The translations under genes and the position numbers were made by a program. A stretch of DNA of 64,000 bases from Candidatus Brachythrix odensensis. Lineage in GTDB: Bacteria; Chloroflexota; Anaerolineae; J036; Brachytrichaceae. The notes below the pieces were generated by a model. The model saw only the letters and a program-made list of their open reading frames with translations, ran no database searches and was not told the DNA's origin. The stretch is taken from NCBI GenBank assembly GCA_016714465.1, contig JADKDT010000002.1, forward strand, positions 485,458-549,457, written 5' to 3'. This document shows, in pieces, positions 8,927 to 17,217 of the stretch. Position 1 is the first letter of the stretch, and the number at the start of each line of letters is the position of its first letter.

Positions 8927-9406
8927 CTACATTCGGGCCATATCGCTGGCCCACGGCTCAATCTTACCAATAGACCATCGCGGAATGAGGAGCCGCAGCG
9001 GTTTGGGGAGCAGGTTCACTTCCCCGAGATTGTGGGTGGGGTTCCAGAAAAACTCAATGCCTTCCTCAGCGGCCTCAAGTCGCGCGCGGCGGGCAATCAC
9101 ACTGCTCGAAAGCTGAAAGACAAGGTTAATCTCGTGGTGTCGACGCTCGCTCGTGCCCTGGCCTTGCACGAACGATGACTCAATTGCGCCCAGATAGCGC
9201 TCGGCGCGGGCCTTCATCCCCAGTTCTTCAAGGATTTCACGCTCCAGCGCGGCGCCAGCCGTCTCGCCAAACTCGACGTGACCGCCGGGGAGATAGGCGT
9301 AACCGCCGCTCGATGGCCTGCACAGCATGACCCCGCGCGGTCCGATGAGAACCCCGCGAGCGATGATTTCTATGTCGGCGGCTGCGGCGATGCCTGGCTT
9401 GCTCAT
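8927..9406 (-). CDS. NUDIX hydrolase
   Basis: 159 residues from ATG 9406. The open frame extends further upstream, but that part runs into the palindrome at 9459-9511 and is not protein-like, so MSKPGIA is taken as the start. The Nudix box is complete: GGHVEFGETAGAALERE followed by ILEELGM (about residues 44-67), so metal-dependent hydrolysis of a nucleoside diphosphate derivative is expected; the substrate is not evident. It is 28 bp upstream of the Trm112-like gene, likely one transcript. Confidence 0.85.
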   Translation of the reverse strand: MSKPGIAAAADIEIIARGVLIGPRGVMLCRPSSGGYAYLPGGHVEFGETAGAALEREILEELGMKARAERYLGAIESSFVQGQGTSERRHHEINLVFQLSSSVIARRARLEAAEEGIEFFWNPTHNLGEVNLLPKPLRLLIPRWSIGKIEPWASDMARM

Positions 9407-9458
9407 GATGATGGTGAAGGTGATGTATTTTACATCGTTAGCAGCCGTCCTAAACCCG

Positions 9459-9511
9459 ATTGGCGAGATCGCAATCCCCGCGCTTCGCGCGGGGATTGCG
9501 ATCTCGCCAAT
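9459..9511 (-). terminator. Perfect 24-bp palindrome, loop CTTCG
   Basis: Arms 9459-9482 and 9488-9511 are fully complementary and begin ATTGGCGAGATC. It lies just past the stop of the WecA-like gene and before the NUDIX start. The flank TTTAGGATGACTTCTAG (9515-9531) closely resembles the flank of the 49047-49134 palindrome (CAGGATGACTTCTAG), so the flank travels with the element. Confidence 0.8.
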
Positions 9512-9527
9512 CACTTTAGGATGACTT

Positions 9528-10619
9528 CTAGCGAGATGAGCCTTCGTTCATGCCGTCAGTCGATGACGCTGGAGCAGAGTCGGCTGGGGCTGGTTGCCCG
9601 CGGCGGGAGCGGGCCGACAGGGCCACAAGCAGCGTCACAACCCCAAGGAAAAGCAGCGCCAACGTGATGAGCTTGAGCGTGGGCGGCTGGGGGATCAGGG
9701 CCAGCAGTCCAAAAGCCGCGCACGCAACCGCATACAACGCCACGATCTGGCCGGCGCTCCAACCGGCGTCGGCAAGTCGAAAGTGCAGATGCCCGCGATC
9801 GCCCCGGGTGGGGTTCCTCCCGTTTCGGGCCCGGTCGAAGATCTGCCAGGCCACATCGGCAATCGGCAGGCCCAGGACCAGCATCAGCAGCGCGATCTTG
9901 GCTCCCGCAATAACGCCAACACAGGCCAGAGTAAAGCCCAGATAGGTCGCCCCGCTGCCAAGAAAGATCCGGGCTGGCGGCAAATTGAGGAGCAGAAAAC
10001 CGCACAACGTGCCAGCCAACGCGATGGGCAGCAAGGCGACGCTGTACTGGCCTTCGCGGACCATGTGGATGGCGGTCACGATCGCCGCCATCAACGCCAC
10101 TGTGGCGGCCAAACCATCGACACCGTCCAGCCAGTTGACGGTGTTCATCATCCCCATGAACCAGAACAGGCTGATGACGCCAGCCACAAGCGCCGGAGCA
10201 ATGACTGTCTCGCCGGTAAACGGATTGGTGAAGCGCTCAATGAAGACGAGCCCGGCCATGGCCACCACCGCCGCGACGGCCTGGGCGGCAAACTGCGGAC
10301 CGGGAGGCAACTGATAACGGTCATCCAGCAGGCCAACGACAAGCAGGATCACGCCGCCGAGCAAAACGCCCGCCAGCCGGCGGGTCTCGTTGGGATCCAG
10401 GGTGGGCACCCCGAACGCCTGGGCGGCCAGCGCGGCCGCGCTGAATCCGATGAAGAGCGGCAGTATCCCGAGCCGCGAGGTGATCCGAGTATGCCGGCGC
10501 CGCCCGCCTGGCACATCGGAAATCCCAAGGCGCAGCCCCAGCACGATCGCAAGCCGGGTCGACCCATAGGCCACGCCAAGCGCAAACAAAAACGTGATGA
10601 TGGCCGGCAGTATTGGCAC
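9528..10619 (-). CDS. Undecaprenyl-phosphate sugar-1-phosphate transferase (MraY/WecA/TagO family)
   Basis: 363 residues from a GTG at 10619; the frame is open further upstream but would run into the divergent promoter and gene. About ten membrane segments. Family signatures are intact: LLDDRYQL (cytoplasmic Asp pair), NTVNWLDGVDGLAA, and GDRGHLHFRLADAG. It transfers a sugar-1-phosphate from a UDP-sugar to undecaprenyl phosphate at the cytoplasmic face, starting a surface polysaccharide or teichoic-type polymer; the GDRGHLH motif argues for WecA/TagO rather than MraY. The Lys/Arg-rich C-terminus follows the last membrane segment. No other polymer genes are adjacent. Confidence 0.88.
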   Translation of the reverse strand: MPILPAIITFLFALGVAYGSTRLAIVLGLRLGISDVPGGRRRHTRITSRLGILPLFIGFSAAALAAQAFGVPTLDPNETRRLAGVLLGGVILLVVGLLDDRYQLPPGPQFAAQAVAAVVAMAGLVFIERFTNPFTGETVIAPALVAGVISLFWFMGMMNTVNWLDGVDGLAATVALMAAIVTAIHMVREGQYSVALLPIALAGTLCGFLLLNLPPARIFLGSGATYLGFTLACVGVIAGAKIALLMLVLGLPIADVAWQIFDRARNGRNPTRGDRGHLHFRLADAGWSAGQIVALYAVACAAFGLLALIPQPPTLKLITLALLFLGVVTLLVALSARSRRGQPAPADSAPASSTDGMNEGSSR

Positions 10620-10653
10620 TCGGCCATTGTATCGGTCTGGGCGCCCTGGCCCG

Positions 10654-10659
10654 TATAAT
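10654..10659 (+). promoter_or_regulatory. -10 box TATAAT exactly 6 nt before a GTG start
   Basis: TATAAT at 10654-10659, six bases, then GTG at 10666. This spacing puts the transcription start on the start codon, indicating a leaderless mRNA and deciding the start of the DUF2085 gene. Confidence 0.65.
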
Positions 10660-10665
10660 TGGCCA

Positions 10666-11325
10666 GTGAATCGCCGCATGGATCGCCTGTCCGAAACGCT
10701 GCGCATGCATTGGCTCGCCTTGCTCGTGGGCGCGGTGTTTATCTATACGCTGCTCCCCTTCCTCGCCCCGGTCCTGGTGAAACTGGGCGCGCGGGGCGCG
10801 GCGCAAGTGCTTTACACGCCCTACAAGGCGGTGTGCCACACCTGGGCCTTCCGCTCCTTTTTTCTGTTTGGCGAACGTGTCGAGCACCCCCGCGCAAATG
10901 GCGACGGCATTTTTGAGCAGGCCTCCGGGATTGATCCCACGACGGCCGATGGCCTGAATGCGGCCCGCGACTTCATCGGCAACGAGCAAATGGGCTACAA
11001 AGTCGCCTTGTGCGAGCGCGACCTTGCCATCTACGCCAGCCTCGGTCTGAACGGGCTGGCGTTTGCCCTGGTCCGCCGCCGCGCGCGTCAGTTGCCGTGG
11101 GCGGCCTTCGTCCTGATCGGGCTCGTGCCGGTCGGCCTGGATGGCTTCTCGCAGTTGTTCAGCCAGCCGCCGTTTGATCTCCTGCCCTTCTTCAACCAAC
11201 TGGGGTTCCGTGAAAGCACCTGGTGGCTTAGGTTGATCACGGGCAGCCTGTTCGGGACCAGTGTCGCCTGGCTGATCTTCCCGCTCATCCAGTCGGCCTT
11301 CGACGGAGACGCGCCAAGAGAATGA
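10666..11325 (+). CDS. DUF2085 integral membrane protein
   Basis: 219 residues from the leaderless GTG (alternative ATG at 10678). Four to five membrane segments. The DUF2085 pattern is present: YKAVCHTWAFRSFFLFG, MGYKVALCERDLAIY, then a Gly/Asp-containing GLDGFSQL and WLRLITGSLFGT. Conserved Cys residues in CH and LCERD suggest metal or redox function, but the family has no established role. It overlaps the downstream TlpA-type thioredoxin by 4 bp (ATGA), so translation is coupled; the pair hints at thiol chemistry at the membrane. A second DUF2085 protein is encoded at 22896-23711. Confidence 0.8.
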   Translation: MNRRMDRLSETLRMHWLALLVGAVFIYTLLPFLAPVLVKLGARGAAQVLYTPYKAVCHTWAFRSFFLFGERVEHPRANGDGIFEQASGIDPTTADGLNAARDFIGNEQMGYKVALCERDLAIYASLGLNGLAFALVRRRARQLPWAAFVLIGLVPVGLDGFSQLFSQPPFDLLPFFNQLGFRESTWWLRLITGSLFGTSVAWLIFPLIQSAFDGDAPRE

Positions 11326-11873
11326 AACGCTTCCCCACCCGCCTCGTCGCGCTGGCCGCTGTGGCCGCGCTTTTCGGCTTCGGGGCGGCCTTCCTGGTGT
11401 TGCAGACAAGCAGCCCGACTGGCTCGCCCGGCCTCGCGGCGCCGCCCGCGCCGCGCCTGTTGCGCGAAGGACAGGCCGCGCCCGACTTTGCCCTGGAATC
11501 GCTCGACGGCAAGACCGTGCGCCTGGCCGATTTCCGGGGGAAACGGGTGCTGATCAACTTCTGGGCTTCGTGGTGCGCGCCTTGCGTGGTCGAGACGCCC
11601 GACCTGGTGGCGGCTAATCAAGCACTGCGCGAGGCCAACCGGAACATCGTGTTCCTGGGCATAGCCACCCAGGACGCGCCGGCCGATGTCCAACGCTTTG
11701 CCGAATCCCGTAACGTCGACTACGCCATCATTCTGGACCCCAAGGGCGTCGTCGGAAACGCCTACGGCGTATTCGGCCTGCCGGCCACATTCTTTGTGGA
11801 TGAATCCGGCATCGTGCGAAGAATCGTCAGCGGCGCCATCACCCGCGAACGCGTGCTGGCCGAATTCCAGTAG
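11322..11873 (+). CDS. TlpA/ResA-type membrane-anchored thioredoxin
   Basis: 183 residues. An N-terminal hydrophobic anchor (about 7-29), then a thioredoxin-fold domain with the redox motif WCAPC (Cys85, Cys88) and the cis-Pro region GLPATFFVDESG. The protein would face the outside of the membrane and reduce disulfides, for example in cytochrome c maturation or surface-protein repair. Its start overlaps the stop of the DUF2085 gene. Family assignment is firm, the partner is inferred. Confidence 0.9.
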   Translation: MKRFPTRLVALAAVAALFGFGAAFLVLQTSSPTGSPGLAAPPAPRLLREGQAAPDFALESLDGKTVRLADFRGKRVLINFWASWCAPCVVETPDLVAANQALREANRNIVFLGIATQDAPADVQRFAESRNVDYAIILDPKGVVGNAYGVFGLPATFFVDESGIVRRIVSGAITRERVLAEFQ

Positions 11874-11924
11874 GAATCGGCGGCGCCCGACGCGCCAGCG
11901 ATTCCTGCCTATCTGCCCAATCCC

Positions 11925-12803
11925 ATGAACAACACCCCCGAATCACCCATCGCCTTCGCCGTTATCGGCGGGAGCGGCCTGTATGCCATGCCCGGGCTCA
12001 GCGACGTCACCGAGGTCAAGATCGAGACGCCTTTTGGCGAGCCTTCGGACGCCATCGTCATCGGCACGCTCGAAGGCAAACGGATCGCCTTTTTGCCTCG
12101 GCACGGGCGTGGCCACCGGCTTAATCCGAGCGAGGTCCCATACCGGGCCAATATCTACGCCCTCAAGTCGCTGGGCGCGCGCCACATCGTCAGCGTGAGC
12201 GCATGCGGCAGCCTGCGCGAAGCGCTCAAGCCGCGCGACATCGTCGTCCCGGACCAGCTCTTCGACTACACCCGCGGCAAGCGGGCCGGCAGCTTCTTCG
12301 ACGGCGGCATCGTCGGGCACGCTTCGGTCGCCCATCCGTTTTCGGCCAGCCTGAGCGGCGCGATCGCTGACGCGGTTGCGGCGTCCGGAGGCACGGTCCA
12401 TCGCGGCGGGGCCTTCATCACCATCGAGGGCCCGCGCTTCAGCACCCGCGCCGAGAGCCTGGCCTACCGGGCCTGGGGCTGCGACATCATCGGCATGACC
12501 GCCAGCCCAGAGGCGTTTCTCGCCCGAGAGGCGGAGATCGATCTCGCCGTCATGGCCCATGTCACCGACTACGATGTGTGGCATGATGAAGAGGAGCCAG
12601 TGACCGTCGACATGGTCATCCAGCGCCTGCACGCCAATCTGGCCCTCGCCCAGCAGGCGATCGCGCGGCTCGCTTCAATCGTCCCCGCCCTCCCTCATGA
12701 GACCGAGGGTGCCATGAAATACGCCGTCATGACGGCGTCCGACCGTATTCCGCCCGCGGCCCGAGATCGCCTAAGCCTGCTGGTTGGCCGATATCTCAGT
12801 TAA
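11925..12803 (+). CDS. mtnP: S-methyl-5'-thioadenosine phosphorylase
   Basis: 292 residues. Cleaves methylthioadenosine with phosphate to adenine and methylthioribose-1-phosphate, in methionine salvage and polyamine metabolism. Motifs: VIGGSGLYAMPGL (14-26), phosphate-binding RHGRGHRLNPSEVPYRANI (59 on), SVSACGSLRE, and the substrate region IGMTASPEAFLAREAEI. The MTASPEA variant is compatible with MTAP or with the related methylthioinosine phosphorylase, so nucleoside preference is not certain. No Shine-Dalgarno sequence is seen. No other salvage genes are adjacent. Confidence 0.9.
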   Translation: MNNTPESPIAFAVIGGSGLYAMPGLSDVTEVKIETPFGEPSDAIVIGTLEGKRIAFLPRHGRGHRLNPSEVPYRANIYALKSLGARHIVSVSACGSLREALKPRDIVVPDQLFDYTRGKRAGSFFDGGIVGHASVAHPFSASLSGAIADAVAASGGTVHRGGAFITIEGPRFSTRAESLAYRAWGCDIIGMTASPEAFLAREAEIDLAVMAHVTDYDVWHDEEEPVTVDMVIQRLHANLALAQQAIARLASIVPALPHETEGAMKYAVMTASDRIPPAARDRLSLLVGRYLS

Positions 12804-12807
12804 GCCT

Positions 12808-13326
12808 ATGACAACACCCGCTGCTCCGTCCCGCCCAACCGCACCGCTTTTCCTTTGGCTCATGTCCGCCCTGGCGCTGGCCATCAGTCTTGTGTTGGTT
12901 GCGCTCGTTATTGTGGGCGTAACGGCGGTCCGTGGCGCGGCAGGCGACGCCGCGACCCAGCTCGAGGCCGCCAGCCGGTCCACGATTTCGACCACGGTCC
13001 GGGTCAGCCAGACCATCCCGATCCGGGCCGTGGTGCCCGTGAATCAGACCTTTGAGGTCCCCTTCAACCAGCAGCTCCCGATCGACACCGTGGTCCAGAT
13101 TCAGCAGGAATTGCCCATCGTCGGCCTGATCAACTTCGACCTGCCGATCAAAACAACGGTCCCGGTGGATCTGAAGTTCCCGGTCACCATCAGCCAATCT
13201 CTGCCGATCAACACCAGCGTGCAGGTCCAGTTCGATGTCCCGGTTACGGTCAGCCTGTCCGACTCGCCCCTGAGCGGGCAGCTCAACGCCATTGCGGCGA
13301 TGCTGCGGCGTCTGGCCGGGCGCTGA
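12808..13326 (+). CDS. Membrane-anchored protein with four LPI/VPV beta repeats
   Basis: 172 residues from ATG 12808, 4 bp after mtnP (a TTG at 12784 would overlap mtnP). One membrane segment (about 14-40), then an extracytoplasmic part built of four repeats of about 19-23 residues: TIPIRAVVPVNQTFEVPF, QLPIDTVVQIQQELPI, DLPIKTTVPVDLKFPVTI and SLPINTSVQVQFDVPVTV. The alternation of Pro with beta-branched residues suggests a regular beta structure, as in LEA-like or Ig-like repeats. No catalytic residues. I do not know the family; a structural or surface role is only inferred. Confidence 0.6.
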   Translation: MTTPAAPSRPTAPLFLWLMSALALAISLVLVALVIVGVTAVRGAAGDAATQLEAASRSTISTTVRVSQTIPIRAVVPVNQTFEVPFNQQLPIDTVVQIQQELPIVGLINFDLPIKTTVPVDLKFPVTISQSLPINTSVQVQFDVPVTVSLSDSPLSGQLNAIAAMLRRLAGR

Positions 13327-13348
13327 TCCTTCCGCCGGATCCCTCCCA

Positions 13349-13398
13349 GAAGCGCCATCCCCCGCCCCGGCGTAAGCCGGGGCGGGGGATGGCGCTTC
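13349..13398 (+). terminator. Perfect 23-bp palindrome, GTAA loop
   Basis: Arms 13349-13371 and 13376-13398, closed by GTAA (a GNRA-type tetraloop). It lies 22 bp downstream of the repeat-protein gene. There is no T-run, so function as an intrinsic terminator is uncertain. Confidence 0.7.
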
Positions 13399-13548
13399 CG
13401 GAAAGTAGACCGTGCCCGCCGGCCGCGGGCCTCCAATAATTCACTAACGTCGCGTCTGCGTTGCTCAAATACACGCAATCTAAAGTGCCTTCATCAACAA
13501 ACAAAGGCGCCGAAAGCTCGGCGCGTTTAACAGGTGGAGGCAATCGAA

Positions 13549-14016
13549 ATGACACGCATTATTCGCAGAACCATCAGCCCCGTGCCCGAAATGGTGTCGC
13601 TCCGCGACATCATGGACCGGATGTACCAAAATGCGATGGTCAGCCCAAGTCAGTGGCTGGGGTCGGTCGAGGGCGGCAACGTGGACGCGCCGGCGCTCGA
13701 TGTGATCGAGAACGAGAACGGCTTTGTGGTTAAGGCGGCCCTTCCGGGCTGGAAACCCGAGCAGGTTGAAGTCAGCATCGAGAATGGCGTGCTGACCCTC
13801 AAGGGCGAGGTCAAGGACGAGCAGATTGGCGATGACGAGAAGAATCGTTATCACCGCAAGGAGATTCGGCACCTGTCCTTCCAGCGCATGCTGAGCCTGC
13901 CGACCGAGGTTAACGCCGACAAGGCCGATGCGGAGTTCGAGAATGGGATTCTCACGCTGTCGGTGCCCAAGGCGGAGATGGTCAAACCCAAGACCATCAA
14001 GATCGCGGTCAAATAG
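13549..14016 (+). CDS. Hsp20/alpha-crystallin small heat-shock protein
   Basis: 155 residues from ATG 13549, chosen because TGGAGG lies 8 nt upstream (an ATG at 13534 is less suitable). ATP-independent holdase that binds unfolding proteins as oligomers. The alpha-crystallin domain spans about 45-145 with PALDVIENENGFVVKAALPG, the conserved LKGEVKDE loop, FQRMLSLP, and A-x-x-x-NGILTLSVPK (the NGVL-type motif). A short C-terminal extension with IKIAV provides the I-x-I-type tail. No CIRCE element is visible upstream. A strong intrinsic terminator follows. Confidence 0.93.
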   Translation: MTRIIRRTISPVPEMVSLRDIMDRMYQNAMVSPSQWLGSVEGGNVDAPALDVIENENGFVVKAALPGWKPEQVEVSIENGVLTLKGEVKDEQIGDDEKNRYHRKEIRHLSFQRMLSLPTEVNADKADAEFENGILTLSVPKAEMVKPKTIKIAVK

Positions 14017-14036
14017 CCGCGACGCGGGTTTACTGG

Positions 14037-14083
14037 AAAAGCATCCCCGCCCCGGCATACGCCGGGGCGGGGATGCTTTTTTT
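14037..14083 (+). terminator. Intrinsic terminator of hsp20
   Basis: A 20-bp stem (14037-14056 with 14061-14080), loop ATAC, and seven Ts from 14077. This is the only palindrome in the window with a proper T-tract. Confidence 0.9.
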
Positions 14084-14111
14084 CAGCAGACCTCCTGAGA
14101 GCGCTCCCACA

Positions 14112-14163
14112 AAACCGGCTTACAATAACAACCTTCAGCCAAGAAGCTTTGCCAAACCGGTTT
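14112..14163 (+). promoter_or_regulatory. Two LacI-family-type operators flanking a -10 box
   Basis: AAACCGGCTT (14112-14121) and the perfect palindrome AAACCGGTTT (14154-14163) have centres 42 bp apart, four helical turns. TACAAT (14121-14126) lies beside the first, and the second is 5 bp from the amylase ATG. The AAACCGGTTT form is typical for LacI/GalR-family sugar repressors. Confidence 0.55.
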
Positions 14164-14167
14164 AACT

Positions 14168-15625
14168 ATGAGCATTTCGACGCCCGAGTGGGTGCATCAC
14201 GCCACCTTCTATCAGATCTTTCCCGACCGGTTTGCCCAATCGGCGTCCGTCGCCAAACCCTCCAAGCTGGAGGCCTGGGATCACAAACCGACCACCCGCG
14301 GATTCAAGGGCGGCGACCTCATGGGCGTGCTGGAGAAACTCGACTATCTGCAGGAGCTGGGCATCACGGCCGTTTATTTCACGCCGATATTCCAGAGTAC
14401 GGCCAATCACCGTTATCACACCCACGATTACTACCGGGTCGACCCAATCCTGGGCGGAAACGCCGCCTTTGAAGCCCTGCTCGAGGGGGCCCACGCGCGC
14501 GGGATGAAGGTCGTCATCGACGGTGTTTTCAACCACGCCAGCCGGGGCTTCTACTATTTCAACCATGCCCTCGAAAACGGGCGCGAGTCGCCCTACCTCG
14601 ACTGGTTCAATTTCAAGAGCTTTCCCCTGCACGCCTACGAGGAGAAGAAGCCCCTCGGCTATGAGGCCTGGTGGGACATCCCCGACCTGCCCAAGTTCAA
14701 CACCAACACGCCCGCGGTCCGCGACTACATCTTTGCCGTGGCCGAGCACTGGATCCGGATGGGGGCGGATGGCTGGCGCCTGGATGTACCGGCCGAGATC
14801 AACGACGACAGCTTCTGGCAGGAATTTCGGGCCCGGGTCAAGGCGATCAACCCGGAGGCCTACATCGTGGGCGAGATCTGGCACGAGGCCCAACGCTGGC
14901 TGCGGGGAGACCAATTCGACGGGGTGATGAACTATCAGTTCACCAAGGCCTGTCTCGGTTTCTTCGCCGGCAGCAAGATCGATCACGCGCTGGCCAGTGA
15001 TGTGGGCTACGCCCCGGTGCACGCCGTCGACGCGGCCGGCTTCGCCGAGATGATCCTGCGCAACCTGCGGCTCTACGACTGGGGCATCAACCTCGCCCAG
15101 TTGAACGTCCTGGACAGCCACGACACGGCCCGCTTCCTGTCCATCGCCCGGGGCGACATCGACGCGCTCAAACTGGCCACCCTGTTTCAGATGACTTACC
15201 CGGGCGCGCCGAGCATCTACTACGGAAACGAGATCGGGATGCACGGGGCAAAGGACCCGGACAACCGGCGCGCCTTCCCGTGGGATCAGGCCCATTGGAA
15301 CCTCGATCTGCGCGACTATTTCAAGCGCGCCGTCGCCCTGCGCGCGCGCTTCCGCGTCCTGCGCGACGGCGAGTTTGCGTTTGTGCATGCCCATGGCCAT
15401 ATCGTCGCGACCTTGCGCAAGAGCGGAGAAGAGAAGATAATCACGGTCTTCAATGCGGGAGCTACGCCGGCGAACATCACCCTGACGTTCCTGCCCGCCC
15501 ATCAGATTCGGGATGGGGCCATGTTGATCGGCGAGTTCGGCACCAATGCCGCGCACCCGGTGACGGGCAACCAGACCAGTCTTCGCATCGGAAAACATGA
15601 AGGCCTTGTCTTTCGGGTCGACTGA
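14168..15625 (+). CDS. GH13 alpha-amylase family hydrolase (neopullulanase/maltogenic amylase-like)
   Basis: 485 residues, no signal peptide, so probably cytoplasmic hydrolysis of maltodextrins. GH13 motifs: VVIDGVFNH (115-123), GWRLDVP (nucleophile Asp206), YIVGEIWHEA (acid/base Glu236), and LNVLDSHDTAR (Asp319). The early AVYFTPIF and HRYHTHDYYRVDP are typical of the subfamily 20 neopullulanase/cyclomaltodextrinase group. It lacks the N-terminal dimerisation domain of many members. The preceding LacI-type operators suggest induction by a sugar. It stands alone, between the hsp20 terminator and a palindrome. Confidence 0.88.
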   Translation: MSISTPEWVHHATFYQIFPDRFAQSASVAKPSKLEAWDHKPTTRGFKGGDLMGVLEKLDYLQELGITAVYFTPIFQSTANHRYHTHDYYRVDPILGGNAAFEALLEGAHARGMKVVIDGVFNHASRGFYYFNHALENGRESPYLDWFNFKSFPLHAYEEKKPLGYEAWWDIPDLPKFNTNTPAVRDYIFAVAEHWIRMGADGWRLDVPAEINDDSFWQEFRARVKAINPEAYIVGEIWHEAQRWLRGDQFDGVMNYQFTKACLGFFAGSKIDHALASDVGYAPVHAVDAAGFAEMILRNLRLYDWGINLAQLNVLDSHDTARFLSIARGDIDALKLATLFQMTYPGAPSIYYGNEIGMHGAKDPDNRRAFPWDQAHWNLDLRDYFKRAVALRARFRVLRDGEFAFVHAHGHIVATLRKSGEEKIITVFNAGATPANITLTFLPAHQIRDGAMLIGEFGTNAAHPVTGNQTSLRIGKHEGLVFRVD

Positions 15626-15632
15626 GGTCTGT

Positions 15633-15706
15633 TGACAAAACGTGTTTCCGAAGGAGGCATCCCCCTGCTGCGCAGGGGGATGCCTCCTTCGGATCAGGTT
15701 TTGTCA
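15633..15706 (+). terminator. Two-tier palindrome downstream of the amylase
   Basis: Outer 9-bp arms TGACAAAAC (15633-15641) and 15698-15706 enclose a perfect 20-bp inner stem (15648-15667 with 15673-15692). The tip on the minus strand is GCGCAGC. It begins 8 bp after the amylase stop. Confidence 0.75.
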
Positions 15707-15854
15707 GCGGGCCTGAAGCGACGCAAGGTCGGCGGCCAAACAAGAACGCATGAACACAGATTGTTCGTTACCGTATAAACGCGGCGCGGACCATACGTAG
15801 ATCGCCGGCAGCTCCGGCGATTCGCGTTGGTTTGCGCGCATCCAAGGAGTTGCC

Positions 15855-17217
15855 ATGACCACACTCCCTCGCCCAAGCGCGGACGATGTCCTCGACCTCG
15901 TCCGCAAGGCCCTGGACCGCGACGATGTCGGCGGGGCCATCGCCGCGCTCGATCTGCTCAAGGAACAAGTCGACGTCCACGACGTCTTTGACGAGCTCGA
16001 TGTCGACGATCAGGCCGCCATGCTGCCCCGGATGGAGCCGGAGGATTCGGCCGAGATCATGGCCAGCCTCGACACCGACGACCAGGCCGAGCTGGCCGAA
16101 CGGGTCGACGACACCACCCTCGCCCGGGTGTTGGACGAGATGGAGCCCGACGACGCCGCCGATGTGATTGGCGACCTGCCCGACAAGCGCAAGGAGCAGG
16201 TGCTGGCGGCGATGGAGGACGCGGATGATATCCGGCCGTTGCTCATCCACCCCGACGAGAGCGCGGGCGGCTTGATGACCAACAGCTTCCTGACCCTGCG
16301 CCCGAATATGACGTCCCAGGATGCGATCGAAGCCCTGCGCCAGTGGCACCCCGAGGACGCCCTGCCCTACTATCTCTTCGTCGTCGATCGCGAACGCAAG
16401 CTCGTGGGCGTGGTCGCCCTGCGCGCGCTGATCACCTCCAGCCCGCTGGCGCCGATTCACACGGTCATGAGTCCGAATGTGGTCAGCGTGCCGGCCGGCA
16501 CCGATCAGGAGGAGTGCGCCCGGCTGCTCAAGCGCCACGGGTTTTTGGCCCTGCCGGTGGTCGACGGCGAGGGCCGGCTCATCGGCGTCATCACCGTCGA
16601 CGACCTGGTTGATGTGATCGAGGAAGAGGCCACCGAGGACGTCTTCCGCCTGAGCGGAAACCCTGACGAGGAGAAGGTCTTCAGCCCGATCTGGCTGTCG
16701 ATGCGCCGGCGCATGCCATGGCTGTATATCAATCTCGGCACGGCCTTCCTGGCGGCCTGGGTGGTCAGCCTGTTCGAGAGCACGATCGCCCAGGTGGCGA
16801 TCCTGGCCGCGATGCAGAGCATGGTGGCCGGCCAGGGCGGTAACGCAGCGACCCAACGCATCGCCATCCTGGTCCGCGGTCTGGCCACCGGCGAGGTCGA
16901 CGTGCACGACACCCTGCGGGTAGTGTTCAAGGAGACCTTCATCGGCCTGCTGCAGGGGCTGGGTATTGCGCTGGTTGTCGGCGGCGGTGTCGCGGTGTGG
17001 AAGGGCAACTGGATTCTGGGCGGGGTGGTCGGGATCGCCATGATGGGCAATCTCGTGGTCGCCGGCATTGCCGGCACATCGGTCCCCCTTCCTCCTGAAG
17101 CGCCTGCGCCTTGACCCCGCGCTTTCATCGGCGGTGATCGTGACGACATTTACGGATTGTTGCGGTTTTGCCTTCTCGCTCGGCCTGGCGACGCTTCTGC
17201 TCCGCTTTCTCGTGTGA
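15855..17217 (+). CDS. mgtE: MgtE-type magnesium transporter, C-terminus frameshifted
   Basis: Mg2+ channel/transporter. The N domain (about 1-130, repeats such as MEPDDAADVIGDLPDKR) and CBS pair (about 135-265, VMSPNVVSVPAGTDQEEC and LPVVDGEGRLIGVITVDDL) are followed by membrane helices with the selectivity region QSMVAGQGGNAATQR. In the starting frame translation stops at 17114 after GTSVPLPPEAPAP, losing the last helix. Dropping one base near 17091 gives VPL-LLKRLRLDPALSSAVIV and a final membrane segment ending at TGA 17215-17217, matching the family's normal end. So one inserted base separates the two parts. AAGGAG lies 7 nt before the ATG. A small leader hairpin occurs at 15801-15821. 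Confidence 0.88.

Noticed and set aside
9407..9514. N-terminal extension of the NUDIX protein
   Set aside because: These codons lie in the palindrome 9459-9511 and give a mirror-like IAIPARSAGIAI peptide.
13400..13548. CIRCE (HrcA) operator before hsp20
   Set aside because: No TTAGCACTC-N9-GAGTGCTAA-like inverted repeat found.
14162..15598. Long antisense frame across the amylase
   Set aside because: Shadow of the GH13 gene, which has all catalytic motifs.
15707..15854. Possible Mg2+ riboswitch before mgtE
   Set aside because: Only a small hairpin (15801-15821) is visible; I could not recognise the M-box or ykoK core elements.
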